In this document: positions 7,700 through 15,153 of the stretch, piece after piece
Numbering within the stretch: position 1 is the first letter of the stretch
How the letters are laid out: each line of letters opens with the position of its first letter
Assembly (NCBI GenBank): GCA_045642485.1
Contig: JAZUIV010000024.1
Location: 1 to 21,761, forward strand
Length of the DNA: 21,761 nt
Direction of reading: 5' to 3'
Origin: Cacconaster sp045642485
GTDB lineage: Bacteria; Bacteroidota; Bacteroidia; Bacteroidales; UBA932
Notes under the pieces: model-generated
What the model saw: only the letters and a program-made list of their open reading frames with translations
Told to the model about the DNA's origin: nothing
Databases searched by the model: none
Program-made: the position numbers and the translations under genes

Positions 7700-7707
7700 C
7701 AAAGTTA
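7700..7707 (-). promoter_or_regulatory. -7 box (TAACTTTG) for the zapA-rny unit
   Basis: On the minus strand TAACTTTG fits TAnnTTTG and lies 18 nt before the ATG at 7681. It is in the 42-nt gap behind the aminotransferase gene, so the coiled-coil-zapA unit likely has its own promoter. Confidence 0.5.
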
Positions 7708-7723
7708 ACTAATATTTTTCAAT

Positions 7724-8893
7724 TTACTTCAAAGCATTTCTCAATTGATTCAATGCTTTTTCCAGGATAAGACGCGGACACCCGACGTTGAGCCTCATAA
7801 AGCCCTCCCCGCCCTTTCCGAAATCTTCACCGTCATTGAGCGCAAGTTTTGCCTTATTGACAAACAGATCAATCAGTTCATCGTGCCCAAGCTGCAGGCC
7901 GCGACAGTCAAGCCAGATAAGGAATGATGCCTGCGGGCGCACCGGCTTGATCCCGGGGATATTGGCCGCAAGGTATTCCGTAACGAAGTCAATGTTGCTT
8001 TCAATGTATTGCAACATCTTCAGCCTCCACTCACGGGCCAGATCGTATGCCGCTCTTGTGGCGACGGCGGCGGGCAATGGAGGAGCGTTGAATTCGTTGG
8101 CGGCAAGATATCCGAAGAATTTTGACCTGAGATTTTCATCCTGCACGATTGCATATGAACTCATAAGTCCCGCAATATTGAACGTCTTGCTGGGAGCCTT
8201 GAATGTAATCGAGATTTCCGAAGCAATTTCCGATACGCTTGAAAATGAATGGAATTCATTGCCGAACAAAGGCATATCACCGTGTATTTCATCTGAAACG
8301 ACAATTACACAGTGACGTTTGCATATTTCTGCGACTTTCGAGAGGGTTTCCCTGTCCCAAACCTTTCCGGAAGGATTGTGAGGGTTGCACAGGATGAACA
8401 TTTTGGGAGATTTGTCCCGGCAAAGTTCATCCAGTTCCCGGAGATTCATCGAATAATTCCCGTCACTGTAAATCAGGGGATTCAGGACCAGTTCCCGGCC
8501 GTTCTCCCGGACCAGCCTCGAAAATGGCATATACACCGGAGGCTGGATGAGAATTCTGTCTCCAGGCACGGTGAAGCATTGTATGGCAAAACTAATTCCC
8601 CGCACAATCCCGGGTATGAAAGAAATCTCCTTTCGTTTGAGGGAAAGGCCGTTGATATCTTTCTCCCATTTCAAGATGGAGGCGTAGTAGCTTTCCGGAG
8701 CACTGGAATAGCCATACAAACCCTGACTGACAAATTTTTCAAGAGCACAACGCACGACTTCCGGTGATTCAAAATCCATATCGGCCACCCACAGGGGTAT
8801 CAGGTCACTTCTTCCGAAAAGACTCCCAAGAGCCTCAATCTTCACCGCATCGCTGCCGTGTCTGTCTATTTCCTTATCAAAATCACAATTCAT
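7724..8893 (-). CDS. MalY/PatB-type PLP-dependent aminotransferase / C-S lyase
   Basis: A 389-aa fold-type I PLP enzyme of class I/II, closest to the MalY/PatB cystathionine beta-lyase-like group. The N-terminal pattern DFDKEIDRHGSDAVK and IPLWVADMDF is typical. Also present are NPHNPSGKVW, VSDEIHGDM with the PLP-ring Asp, the Schiff-base lysine in APSKTFNIAG (around residue 230), and the C-terminal arginine in MRLNVGCPR. Members cleave cystathionine or other C-S bonds, and some act as aminotransferases. The gene follows folC by 16 nt on the same strand and is probably cotranscribed with it. Substrate is not determinable here. Confidence 0.9.
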   Translation of the reverse strand: MNCDFDKEIDRHGSDAVKIEALGSLFGRSDLIPLWVADMDFESPEVVRCALEKFVSQGLYGYSSAPESYYASILKWEKDINGLSLKRKEISFIPGIVRGISFAIQCFTVPGDRILIQPPVYMPFSRLVRENGRELVLNPLIYSDGNYSMNLRELDELCRDKSPKMFILCNPHNPSGKVWDRETLSKVAEICKRHCVIVVSDEIHGDMPLFGNEFHSFSSVSEIASEISITFKAPSKTFNIAGLMSSYAIVQDENLRSKFFGYLAANEFNAPPLPAAVATRAAYDLAREWRLKMLQYIESNIDFVTEYLAANIPGIKPVRPQASFLIWLDCRGLQLGHDELIDLFVNKAKLALNDGEDFGKGGEGFMRLNVGCPRLILEKALNQLRNALK

Positions 8894-8909
8894 ATATAGT
8901 TTGGTTTAT

Positions 8910-10172
8910 TCATAATATTTCCGCTACCACGAAATTGCTTCCCCCGACAAAGACAAGGTCTCCGCTTGCGGCGTTGGCCAAAGTATGCCTGTACGCCTCG
9001 GCAACCGGCCTTATCATAGTGCAGGTGAAACCGTTGTCCGTCATCTCATTGGCAAGCAGAACCGCATCCATCGCCCTGGAAGATGCCGCCTGCGTGGCTA
9101 TGTATCTGACGTTACGGGGAAGGAATCGCATTATTTCACTCAAATCCTTGTCATTGGAAAGGCCGATGATGAAATGGACGGTGTCGTAGTCACAGGAGAT
9201 TCTGTCAATCTGCTCCCCAACCCATTTCAATCCGTGAGCATTGTGGCCGGTATCGCATATCACATCCGCGACGCCTTCTCCGTGGCGGAGAACCTCCCAC
9301 CTTCCACGCAATCCCGTAATCAGGGAGGCCTTTGCGACCCCTCCCGCAAATAGGGAAATATCGATTCCAGCAATTGCGGAAAGGACTCCCGCGACCGCTC
9401 CGACTGTATTTAAGTTACGCTTTTGATAATCACCCTTAAGGTCAATATTTTCAATACTTAGCCCAAGTGGATTCATCATCCTGCCGGCAAATAGTATCTC
9501 CGATTCACACTGCGCTGCGCGACTCTCGAAAACAGGCCTTGTTTCGGGCAGGTCCTCTCCCACTACAACCGGAACTCCGGGTTTTATTATGCCTGCTTTT
9601 TCAAAAGCAATCTTTTCGAGGGTGGAGCCGAGATAGGAGCAATGCTCCAGACCGATGTTGGTTATCACACTCAGCACGGGTGTAATCACGTTTGTGGAAT
9701 CAAGCCTGCCTCCAAGGCCGGTCTCAATGACGGCAATGTCCACGTTTTCATCGGCAAACCAGTTGAAGGCCATTCCGGTGGTCATTTCGAAATAAGAAAG
9801 GTCCAGCCTGACCATATCCTCTTTATGGGCGGTCAGAAAATCATATACGGCCTCCTCCGGAATCAGCCGGAAAGTATCTCTTTCGACTATCCTCATCCTC
9901 TCCCGGAAATCCTTGAGATGCGGTGAAGTATAGAGCCCCACTTTCATCCCGCAGGATGAAAGTCCTGCCGCAATCATATGACTGACAGAACCTTTACCAT
10001 TGGTGCCAGCGACGTGGACGGTAGGATACTTGTTATGGGGAACGCCGAGCAGGGAATCGAATTCAAGCATATTTCCGATGCCCGACCTGAAAGCCGGCGA
10101 ACCGACCTTCTGGAATGAAGGGAACCGTGTGGAGACCCATTCGAGCAAACGATTGTATTCCTCTGTAAGCAT
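8910..10172 (-). CDS. folC: Bifunctional folylpolyglutamate synthase / dihydrofolate synthase
   Basis: A Mur-ligase-family enzyme of about 420 aa that adds glutamate to dihydropteroate and folates. The ATP-binding P-loop GTNGKGS is at residues 56-62, preceded by the family's YNRLLEW start and followed by YTSPHLKDFRERMRI. DIAVIETGLGGRLDSTN and TNIGLEHCSYLGSTLEKIAFEKAGI carry the metal and substrate residues, and DTGHNAHG is in the C-terminal domain. I chose the ATG at 10172. A TTG six bases upstream would lie within the -7 box TATTTTTG and is rejected. The promoter region is shared with the divergent lysA. Confidence 0.94.
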   Translation of the reverse strand: MLTEEYNRLLEWVSTRFPSFQKVGSPAFRSGIGNMLEFDSLLGVPHNKYPTVHVAGTNGKGSVSHMIAAGLSSCGMKVGLYTSPHLKDFRERMRIVERDTFRLIPEEAVYDFLTAHKEDMVRLDLSYFEMTTGMAFNWFADENVDIAVIETGLGGRLDSTNVITPVLSVITNIGLEHCSYLGSTLEKIAFEKAGIIKPGVPVVVGEDLPETRPVFESRAAQCESEILFAGRMMNPLGLSIENIDLKGDYQKRNLNTVGAVAGVLSAIAGIDISLFAGGVAKASLITGLRGRWEVLRHGEGVADVICDTGHNAHGLKWVGEQIDRISCDYDTVHFIIGLSNDKDLSEIMRFLPRNVRYIATQAASSRAMDAVLLANEMTDNGFTCTMIRPVAEAYRHTLANAASGDLVFVGGSNFVVAEIL

Positions 10173-10175
10173 ATG

Positions 10176-10183
10176 CAAAAATA
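10176..10183 (-). promoter_or_regulatory. -7 box (TATTTTTG) for folC
   Basis: On the minus strand TATTTTTG matches TAnnTTTG exactly and ends 3 nt before the folC ATG. Transcription would start at or inside the first codons, that is leaderless or nearly so. No clear -33 is seen. Confidence 0.5.
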
Positions 10184-10195
10184 GCCATTATTTGC

Positions 10196-10203
10196 TATCT
10201 TTG
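10196..10203 (+). promoter_or_regulatory. -7 box (TATCTTTG) for the lysA operon
   Basis: TATCTTTG matches TAnnTTTG and lies 7 nt before the lysA ATG, giving a predicted leader of only a few bases. Together with the folC box it packs two divergent promoters into the 38 bases 10173-10210. Confidence 0.5.
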
Positions 10204-10210
10204 TACCCGT

Positions 10211-11374
10211 ATGTACCACATTATACTGCCGGATTCACTCAAAAACAAGCAGACTCCTTTCTATTACTACGATATGGAGTTGCTTCAGAACACACTGAAG
10301 CTTTACACGTCTCTTCTTGACGAATATGGCTTCACCGCTCATTTCGCACTCAAGGCGAATGATCGGCCCCGCATTTTGGACAAAATCAGAGAGTTCGGGC
10401 TTGGAGCCGACTGCGTCAGCGGAAATGAGGTATCCCTCGCCCTGAAGAGAGGATTCTCCCCCGAATCAATCGTTTTCGCCGGAGTCGGCAAGAGTGACAG
10501 GGAGATACGCCTTGCATTGAAAGCCGGCATTTTCTGCTTCAACTGCGAGTCCCTGCCTGAAATCGAGATAGTGAACGGAATCGCCGGAAGGGTCGGTGCC
10601 AAGGCCCGGATTGCGCTTCGGGTCAATCCCGACGTGGATGCCCACACCCACAGGTTCATAACCACAGGAAGGAAGGAGGACAAATTTGGAATATCACTCT
10701 CCTCCCTTGATGAAGTCATAGATAAGGTGAACAGATTAAACAATCTGGAACTTACCGGATTACATTTTCATATCGGCTCTCAGATTACAGATTTCCAAAT
10801 CTTCGCCAAACTCTGCTCCAGAGTAAATGACATCCAGTCTGCCCTGTGGGACAAAGGCGTAAGAATCGCCAATCTTAACCTTGGAGGAGGCCTTGGAATC
10901 GACTATTCCGACCCGGACGGACACCCCGTCGCCCCTTTCCGCGAATTCTTTGAAACCATCCGGCACAACCTTCATCCCCTGCCCGGACAGAAAGTGCATT
11001 TCGAGCCCGGAAGGTCGATTATTGCCCAATCCGGAAACCTGATCTCAAAAGTACTTTTCGTCAAGGAGGGGGACTCGAAAAAGTTTCTTATCCTCGATGC
11101 GGGGATGAACGATCTCATACGCCCTGCTCTTTACGGGGCGTACCACAGGATTGAAAATCTGTCGTCTACCGGGAAGAAAGAGAGATACGACATCGTGGGG
11201 CCTGTCTGCGAGTCATCTGACTGCTGGGGCAAGGGCCGGATTCTTCCCCACTCCGCCAGAGGAGACATCATTGCCATAAGAAGTGCGGGCGCATACGGAC
11301 AGGTGATGGCTATGCGCTACAACGGGAAGCGTCCCGCGCGTGAATACTATTCAGACCTGAGTCAAGACAGTTAA
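10211..11374 (+). CDS. lysA: Diaminopimelate decarboxylase
   Basis: A 387-aa fold-type III PLP enzyme that decarboxylates meso-diaminopimelate to L-lysine, the last step of lysine synthesis. The PLP lysine is K48 in HFALKAND. Other signatures are GADCVSGNEVSLAL, HFHIGSQI, the glycine loop NLGGGLGIDY, EPGRSI, and the catalytic CESSDCWGKGR with its cysteine. Length is slightly short but within range. First gene of a run of four + strand genes with gaps of 20, 23 and 9 nt. Ornithine/arginine decarboxylases of the same fold are a weaker alternative; the CESSD motif favours LysA. Confidence 0.92.
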   Translation: MYHIILPDSLKNKQTPFYYYDMELLQNTLKLYTSLLDEYGFTAHFALKANDRPRILDKIREFGLGADCVSGNEVSLALKRGFSPESIVFAGVGKSDREIRLALKAGIFCFNCESLPEIEIVNGIAGRVGAKARIALRVNPDVDAHTHRFITTGRKEDKFGISLSSLDEVIDKVNRLNNLELTGLHFHIGSQITDFQIFAKLCSRVNDIQSALWDKGVRIANLNLGGGLGIDYSDPDGHPVAPFREFFETIRHNLHPLPGQKVHFEPGRSIIAQSGNLISKVLFVKEGDSKKFLILDAGMNDLIRPALYGAYHRIENLSSTGKKERYDIVGPVCESSDCWGKGRILPHSARGDIIAIRSAGAYGQVMAMRYNGKRPAREYYSDLSQDS

Positions 11375-11394
11375 TAAATCAATCCATAAACGAT

Positions 11395-11991
11395 ATGGCC
11401 AACAAGTTTCTCGACACCTCCTTTGTAGATAAGGCTATCAAATTCGCCGTGGACGCTCACGCAAACACTGAGCGCAGGGGCAAAGGGTTCCCATATGTCA
11501 TCCACACGCTCGAAGCGATGGAAATCGTCGCGACAATCTCCTCCGATCCAGAGTTGCTCGCGGCGGCGGCACTCCACGACACCGTGGAGGACACAGCCGT
11601 AACCGTCGAACAACTTCGGGAGGTTTTCGGGCAGAGAGTGGCATCCATCGTGGAATCAGAATCCGACAAACTCCCGGAGGGCATCAGCGAGGAAGATAGT
11701 TGGCGTTCCCGCAAACAGATTGCAATCAGCAGGATAGAACACTCGGACCGGGACTCCAAAATCGTGGCTCTGGGGGACAAACTCTCCAATATGAGGGCAA
11801 TTGCGAGGGATTATCACAAGAAAGGGGACGACCTCTGGCAGATTTTCCACGCTCCGGGCGGGAAGCCGGACCACGAATGGCACTACAGGGGACTTGCGGA
11901 CGCCTTGAGAGAGATGTCCGGAACCGAAGCGTATGAAGAGTTCACCAGACTGGTAGATGACGTGTTCGGCCCGAAGAAAACAGATCAGTAA
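11395..11991 (+). CDS. HD-domain small alarmone hydrolase-like protein
   Basis: A 198-aa single-domain protein like the hydrolase half of RelA/SpoT and the stand-alone Mesh1/SAH enzymes that remove pyrophosphate from (p)ppGpp. Features are KAIKFAVDAHANTERRGKG, the PYVIHTLEA histidine, AAALHDTVEDT with the HD pair, and LGDKLSNMRAI late in the domain. There is no synthetase, TGS or ACT domain, so it would only degrade alarmone or a related nucleotide. It lies between lysA and a nucleoside hydrolase. The assignment is to family level; ppGpp as substrate is inference. Confidence 0.85.
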   Translation: MANKFLDTSFVDKAIKFAVDAHANTERRGKGFPYVIHTLEAMEIVATISSDPELLAAAALHDTVEDTAVTVEQLREVFGQRVASIVESESDKLPEGISEEDSWRSRKQIAISRIEHSDRDSKIVALGDKLSNMRAIARDYHKKGDDLWQIFHAPGGKPDHEWHYRGLADALREMSGTEAYEEFTRLVDDVFGPKKTDQ

Positions 11992-12014
11992 CGTAACAAC
12001 CATATAAAGCAACC

Positions 12015-13055
12015 ATGAAAAGACTTTTCACCGCAATCATCTCAATCGCAGCCATATTGTCAGCAGTGGGCTGCAAAACAGCCACGGAGCAGGTGCAGCC
12101 GGCGTGCAACATCATTTTTGACACCGATATCGGAAATGACATCGACGATGCCGAGGCTCTCGTACTGCTTAATCAATACCTTGATGAAAAGAGAATCAAC
12201 CTTCTTGGAATCTGTCTGAACAAACACAAGGATCTTACCGCGAAATATGTGGACATCGTCAATACCTGGTACGGACATCCCGACATTCCCATCGGAATCA
12301 TCAGGCACGACTTCAACAGTGGCGAACCCGCAGAGGAAAGATATACCGGCCTTGTGGCTCAGATGACAAAGGAAGACGGCTCGCCTCTTTTTGCAACGAC
12401 TTTGAAAGAGTATTCGTCCCTGCCGCTGTCACACAAGCTTTACCGCAAACTTCTGGCGGCACAGCCCGACAACTCCGTCACCGTCGTATCCGTCGGCTTT
12501 CTGACAAACCTCTCGCTGCTGATGGACACCCCCGCAGATGAATACTCCCCTCTTACCGGAATGGAACTGATTCAGAAGAAAGTCAAGTCACTCGTACTGA
12601 TGGCCGGACGCTTCACCGAGCCGAACTACCCCGAATTCAACGTCATTTTCGACATTCCGGCCGCACAGAAAATCATAGACAACTGGCCCGGGGAAATCGT
12701 TCTCTCCCCCTGGGAGATTGGAGAAGCCGTCAGATACCCTGCAGAAAGCATCGAGAATGACTACAACTGGACTCCTGCCCATCCTTTCAAGGAGGCATAC
12801 ATCAGATACGGGGATATGCCATACGACAATTACGCATTCGACCCCACAGCCGTAGTCTATGCCGTCGAGGGCTCCGATTACTTCACCGTCTCACCCGCCG
12901 GAAAAGTGACCGTCGATGACGAAGGCTTCACCACCTTCTCTCCCAGCGAAGACGGCAGACATTACTATCTCTCCGTAACCCAGGACCAGGCAGCCGCCTT
13001 GAGAGAATATTTCGTAAATTACCTCACCCGCATACCCGCATCGCAGGCCAAATAA
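12015..13055 (+). CDS. Nucleoside hydrolase family lipoprotein
   Basis: A 346-aa protein of the inosine-uridine nucleoside hydrolase fold. It starts with a lipoprotein signal, MKRLFTAIISIAAILSAVGC, with the lipobox cysteine at residue 20, so the mature enzyme should be anchored outside the cytoplasm. The metal-binding Asp cluster appears as DTDIGNDIDDA (36-46), and VVSVGFLTNLSLLM and LVLMAGRFTEPNYPEFNVIFD fit the family. It would release bases from nucleosides in the periplasm; the substrate could also be another N-riboside. Third gene of the lysA run, 9 nt before mnmE. Confidence 0.86.
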   Translation: MKRLFTAIISIAAILSAVGCKTATEQVQPACNIIFDTDIGNDIDDAEALVLLNQYLDEKRINLLGICLNKHKDLTAKYVDIVNTWYGHPDIPIGIIRHDFNSGEPAEERYTGLVAQMTKEDGSPLFATTLKEYSSLPLSHKLYRKLLAAQPDNSVTVVSVGFLTNLSLLMDTPADEYSPLTGMELIQKKVKSLVLMAGRFTEPNYPEFNVIFDIPAAQKIIDNWPGEIVLSPWEIGEAVRYPAESIENDYNWTPAHPFKEAYIRYGDMPYDNYAFDPTAVVYAVEGSDYFTVSPAGKVTVDDEGFTTFSPSEDGRHYYLSVTQDQAAALREYFVNYLTRIPASQAK

Positions 13056-13064
13056 GACTCTGTT

Positions 13065-14483
13065 TTGAAATATATCGACGATACAATCTGTGCCTGCGCA
13101 ACCTCCGGTTCCGGAGCAATCAGCGTTATCAGGGTCTGCGGTCCCGATACTTTTGCAGTAGCCGACAAGGTCATTACGCTGAAATCCGGCACGGTAAGCG
13201 CCTGTTCCGGCTACACACTCCGGTTCGGGAAATTCCACAGTTCCGGAAATCCGGAGAAAGAAATCGACGAAGTGCTGGTTTCAATCTTCAGGAATCCTCA
13301 TTCATATACGGGTGAGGATTCCGTGGAGATAAGTTGCCATGCGTCGGGATATATCGTCAAAAGCATCCTGGAGAATCTGGTCCTCTCCGGCGCAAGAATG
13401 GCCGAGCCCGGCGAATTCACAAGACGGGCATTCCTGAACGGAAAGATGGACCTCGCACAGGCCGAGGCCGTTGCAGACCTTATAGCCGCTCAGTCCGAAG
13501 CCGCCCACAGAGTAGCCGTAAGCCAGCTCAAAGGCGAATACTCCTGCGAACTCAAACGATTGAGGGACAAACTTCTCGAACTGACCGCCCTGCTCGAACT
13601 GGAACTTGACTTCGGGGACGAGGACGTCGAATTCGCAGACAGAACCACCCTTTTTTCCCTACTGGATGAAGCGCTTGCCCACATCGGCCGACTTGCATCC
13701 TCATTCAGCGACGGCAATGCCGTAAAGAACGGTATCCCCGTCGCCATCGTGGGCGAAGTCAACAGCGGCAAGAGCACACTTCTCAACGCACTTATCGGGG
13801 AAGAAAGGGCAATAGTCTCCGACATACCCGGCACAACACGCGATACAATCGAGGAGACAATGACAATCGACGGGCTGCTCTACCGCTTCATTGACACCGC
13901 CGGACTGCGACAGACCGATGATACAATCGAAAAAATCGGCATCAGCAGGGCTTGGGAAAAACTCTCCGAAGCGGATGTAGTGATTGCCGTACTGGACGGG
14001 ACCGCCCCGTCACCTGAAGCTGCCCGGACGATGTCGGAAATATCATCAAAACTTGAGCCGCATCAGACCCTTGTCGCAGTCACCAACAAAACGGATATCT
14101 CCCCCGCCCTTGACGGCACACTGGGAATATCCGCCAGAACCGGGGCCGGCATCGATGACCTGAAAAAGGCTGTCTCGGCAAGCCAGGCCGACAGATTCTC
14201 ACAGGACAACACCCTTGTGACGAACCTCCGCCACTACGAAGCTCTCGTCAGGGCGGCAGAAAACCTCCGCACCGTCCGGGAAGGACTCGGTAACGCCCTA
14301 CCCACCGACCTTGTCGCCGAGGACCTTAGATCCGCTATCACCGAACTGAACTCAATCTTCGGGGGCAACACCGCCGCTTCTTCGGCCACAGCCTCTTCGG
14401 TCGCCTCCGCATCGTCGGCCGCCGCCATCGACTTCAAAGCCGTCACCGACCTCATATTCAGCCGGTTCTGCATCGGGAAATAG
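13065..14483 (+). CDS. mnmE: tRNA uridine-5-carboxymethylaminomethyl modification GTPase MnmE
   Basis: A 472-aa MnmE, the GTPase that works with MnmG to modify U34 of certain tRNAs. The start is TTG at 13065, right where the family begins (DDTICACATSGSGAISVIRVCGP). GEFTRRAFLNGKMDLAQAEAVADLI marks the folate-binding and helical parts. G1 is GEVNSGKS (230-237), G3 DTAGL and G4 NKTD; the protein ends in the invariant FCIGK. Odd: a low-complexity insertion of about 20 residues, almost all Ala, Ser, Thr and Val (residues 435-454, bases 14367-14426), lies just before the last helix, after LNSIFGG. The DNA there contains a near-tandem GCnTCTTCGG repeat with 15-nt period, which suggests slippage expansion. 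The reading frame stays intact. Confidence 0.96.
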   Translation: MKYIDDTICACATSGSGAISVIRVCGPDTFAVADKVITLKSGTVSACSGYTLRFGKFHSSGNPEKEIDEVLVSIFRNPHSYTGEDSVEISCHASGYIVKSILENLVLSGARMAEPGEFTRRAFLNGKMDLAQAEAVADLIAAQSEAAHRVAVSQLKGEYSCELKRLRDKLLELTALLELELDFGDEDVEFADRTTLFSLLDEALAHIGRLASSFSDGNAVKNGIPVAIVGEVNSGKSTLLNALIGEERAIVSDIPGTTRDTIEETMTIDGLLYRFIDTAGLRQTDDTIEKIGISRAWEKLSEADVVIAVLDGTAPSPEAARTMSEISSKLEPHQTLVAVTNKTDISPALDGTLGISARTGAGIDDLKKAVSASQADRFSQDNTLVTNLRHYEALVRAAENLRTVREGLGNALPTDLVAEDLRSAITELNSIFGGNTAASSATASSVASASSAAAIDFKAVTDLIFSRFCIGK

Positions 14484-14525
14484 AGAGGGAACATTCGAAT
14501 TTTCGCATTAGCGGACTACTGATGG

Positions 14526-14572
14526 CCGTGATATGTCAAATTTCACGGACAGGGCTAGCGGTTTGTCCGTGA
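14526..14572 (+). promoter_or_regulatory. Alternative hairpins downstream of mnmE
   Basis: CCGTGA (14526-14531) can pair with TCACGG (14543-14548). The longer segment TCACGGACA (14543-14551) can instead pair perfectly with TGTCCGTGA (14564-14572). The two hairpins exclude each other. A T-rich stretch follows about 10 nt later. It may act as a weak terminator after mnmE; an attenuator role is speculation. Confidence 0.35.
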
Positions 14573-14728
14573 TTCATTGGTTTTTGTAGCCACCTCCGAG
14601 TAAGACTCCACTTTTCGGGAAATCAGATAGAAATACTGCTTGGCATCACGGAAAATGCTCTCTGCTGTTTCGATATTAAGAAATTCCAGAGGCGAAACAA
14701 ATCCGGCAGAATCGCAAAATGACAGAAT
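14555..14728 (-). pseudogene. Possible 3' coding remnant, minus strand
   Basis: A 57-codon open frame ends in TAG and has no in-frame ATG, GTG or TTG. It is stopped upstream by TGA at 14731-14729. The translation includes the protein-like stretches SPLEFLNIETAESIF and QYFYLISRKVESYSEV. I do not recognise the family. It may be the tail of a gene lost by rearrangement, or chance. Confidence 0.3.
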
Positions 14729-14850
14729 TCAAGTGCCGATACAGGGAACCACGGTCATCATTACCTTTCAGGACAATTCCTTCTATTCCGTTTCGTTCCG
14801 GGAACTGGAGTTCAAGATTCTGGGAATTACCGGGGCGGAGAAAGTTATGC
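14712..14850 (+). pseudogene. Possible coding remnant, plus strand
   Basis: The frame read through GTG at 14733 gives the stretches TTVIITFQDNSFYSVSF and RELEFKILGITG, with codon choice like the host genes (CTG, ACC, GGA, TTC). It has no plausible start and runs into the GC-rich hairpin cluster. No family recognised. Confidence 0.25.
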
Positions 14851-14913
14851 CTACCTCAGCACTGGCAAGCACCTCCCGGCGGAGTTCGGCCTGTTCGGCC
14901 TCACCCCACCACT

Positions 14914-15040
14914 GCGTCGCTGACGCTCCTTGCGGTCCCCCCGCTACCGAACCGCGGTCGTGAGGGTGTTTACAGCGAGTCCTGTGGACTCGCGGCCCGA
15001 GCAGCAGGGCTTTAGCCCGCCGGATGTTACGTCCGCCGGC
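14914..15040. repeat. Cluster of short GC-rich hairpins
   Basis: At least four perfect or near-perfect small inverted repeats follow one another: GCGTC/GACGC (14914-14926), GCGAGTCC/GGACTCGC (14975-14993), GGGCT/AGCCC (15007-15018) and GGATG/CGTCC (15022-15034). The last is nested in GCCGG/CCGGC (15019-15040). The segment is much richer in G+C than its surroundings. It resembles a dispersed palindromic element or a structured RNA; neither can be shown here. Confidence 0.5.
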
Positions 15041-15128
15041 GAGGTCTTGCCAGATGCTTGAGGGTGAGCCGAAAATGTACAGCTTACTGCCACTTTCAGA
15101 AATGACTACCAAAAAACACAAGAATATG

Positions 15129-15136
15129 TAAATTTG
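15129..15136 (+). promoter_or_regulatory. -7 box (TAAATTTG) for the nuclease-helicase gene
   Basis: TAAATTTG matches TAnnTTTG, 17 nt before the ATG at 15154. It is part of a 14-mer (15127-15140) that recurs as an inverted copy at 17799-17812. Confidence 0.5.
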
Positions 15137-15153
15137 CATAAATAGTCTTTTAT

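Larger units (their letters stand above)
14484..15153. other. Gene-poor stretch between mnmE and the nuclease-helicase gene
   Basis: About 670 bases without a convincing complete gene. It holds alternative hairpins at 14526-14572, two possible coding remnants on opposite strands (14555-14728 minus, about 14712-14850 plus), a GC-rich cluster of short hairpins (14914-15040), and a promoter-like box (15129-15136). Composition shifts sharply along it, which suggests insertion or decay events. Confidence 0.6.

Noticed and set aside
10173..10178. TTG start for folC two codons upstream
   Set aside because: The TTG overlaps the TATTTTTG promoter box; ATG at 10172 fits the family start.
14914..15040. 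CRISPR-like array
   Set aside because: The hairpins differ in sequence and spacing; there are no identical repeats with unique spacers and no cas genes.
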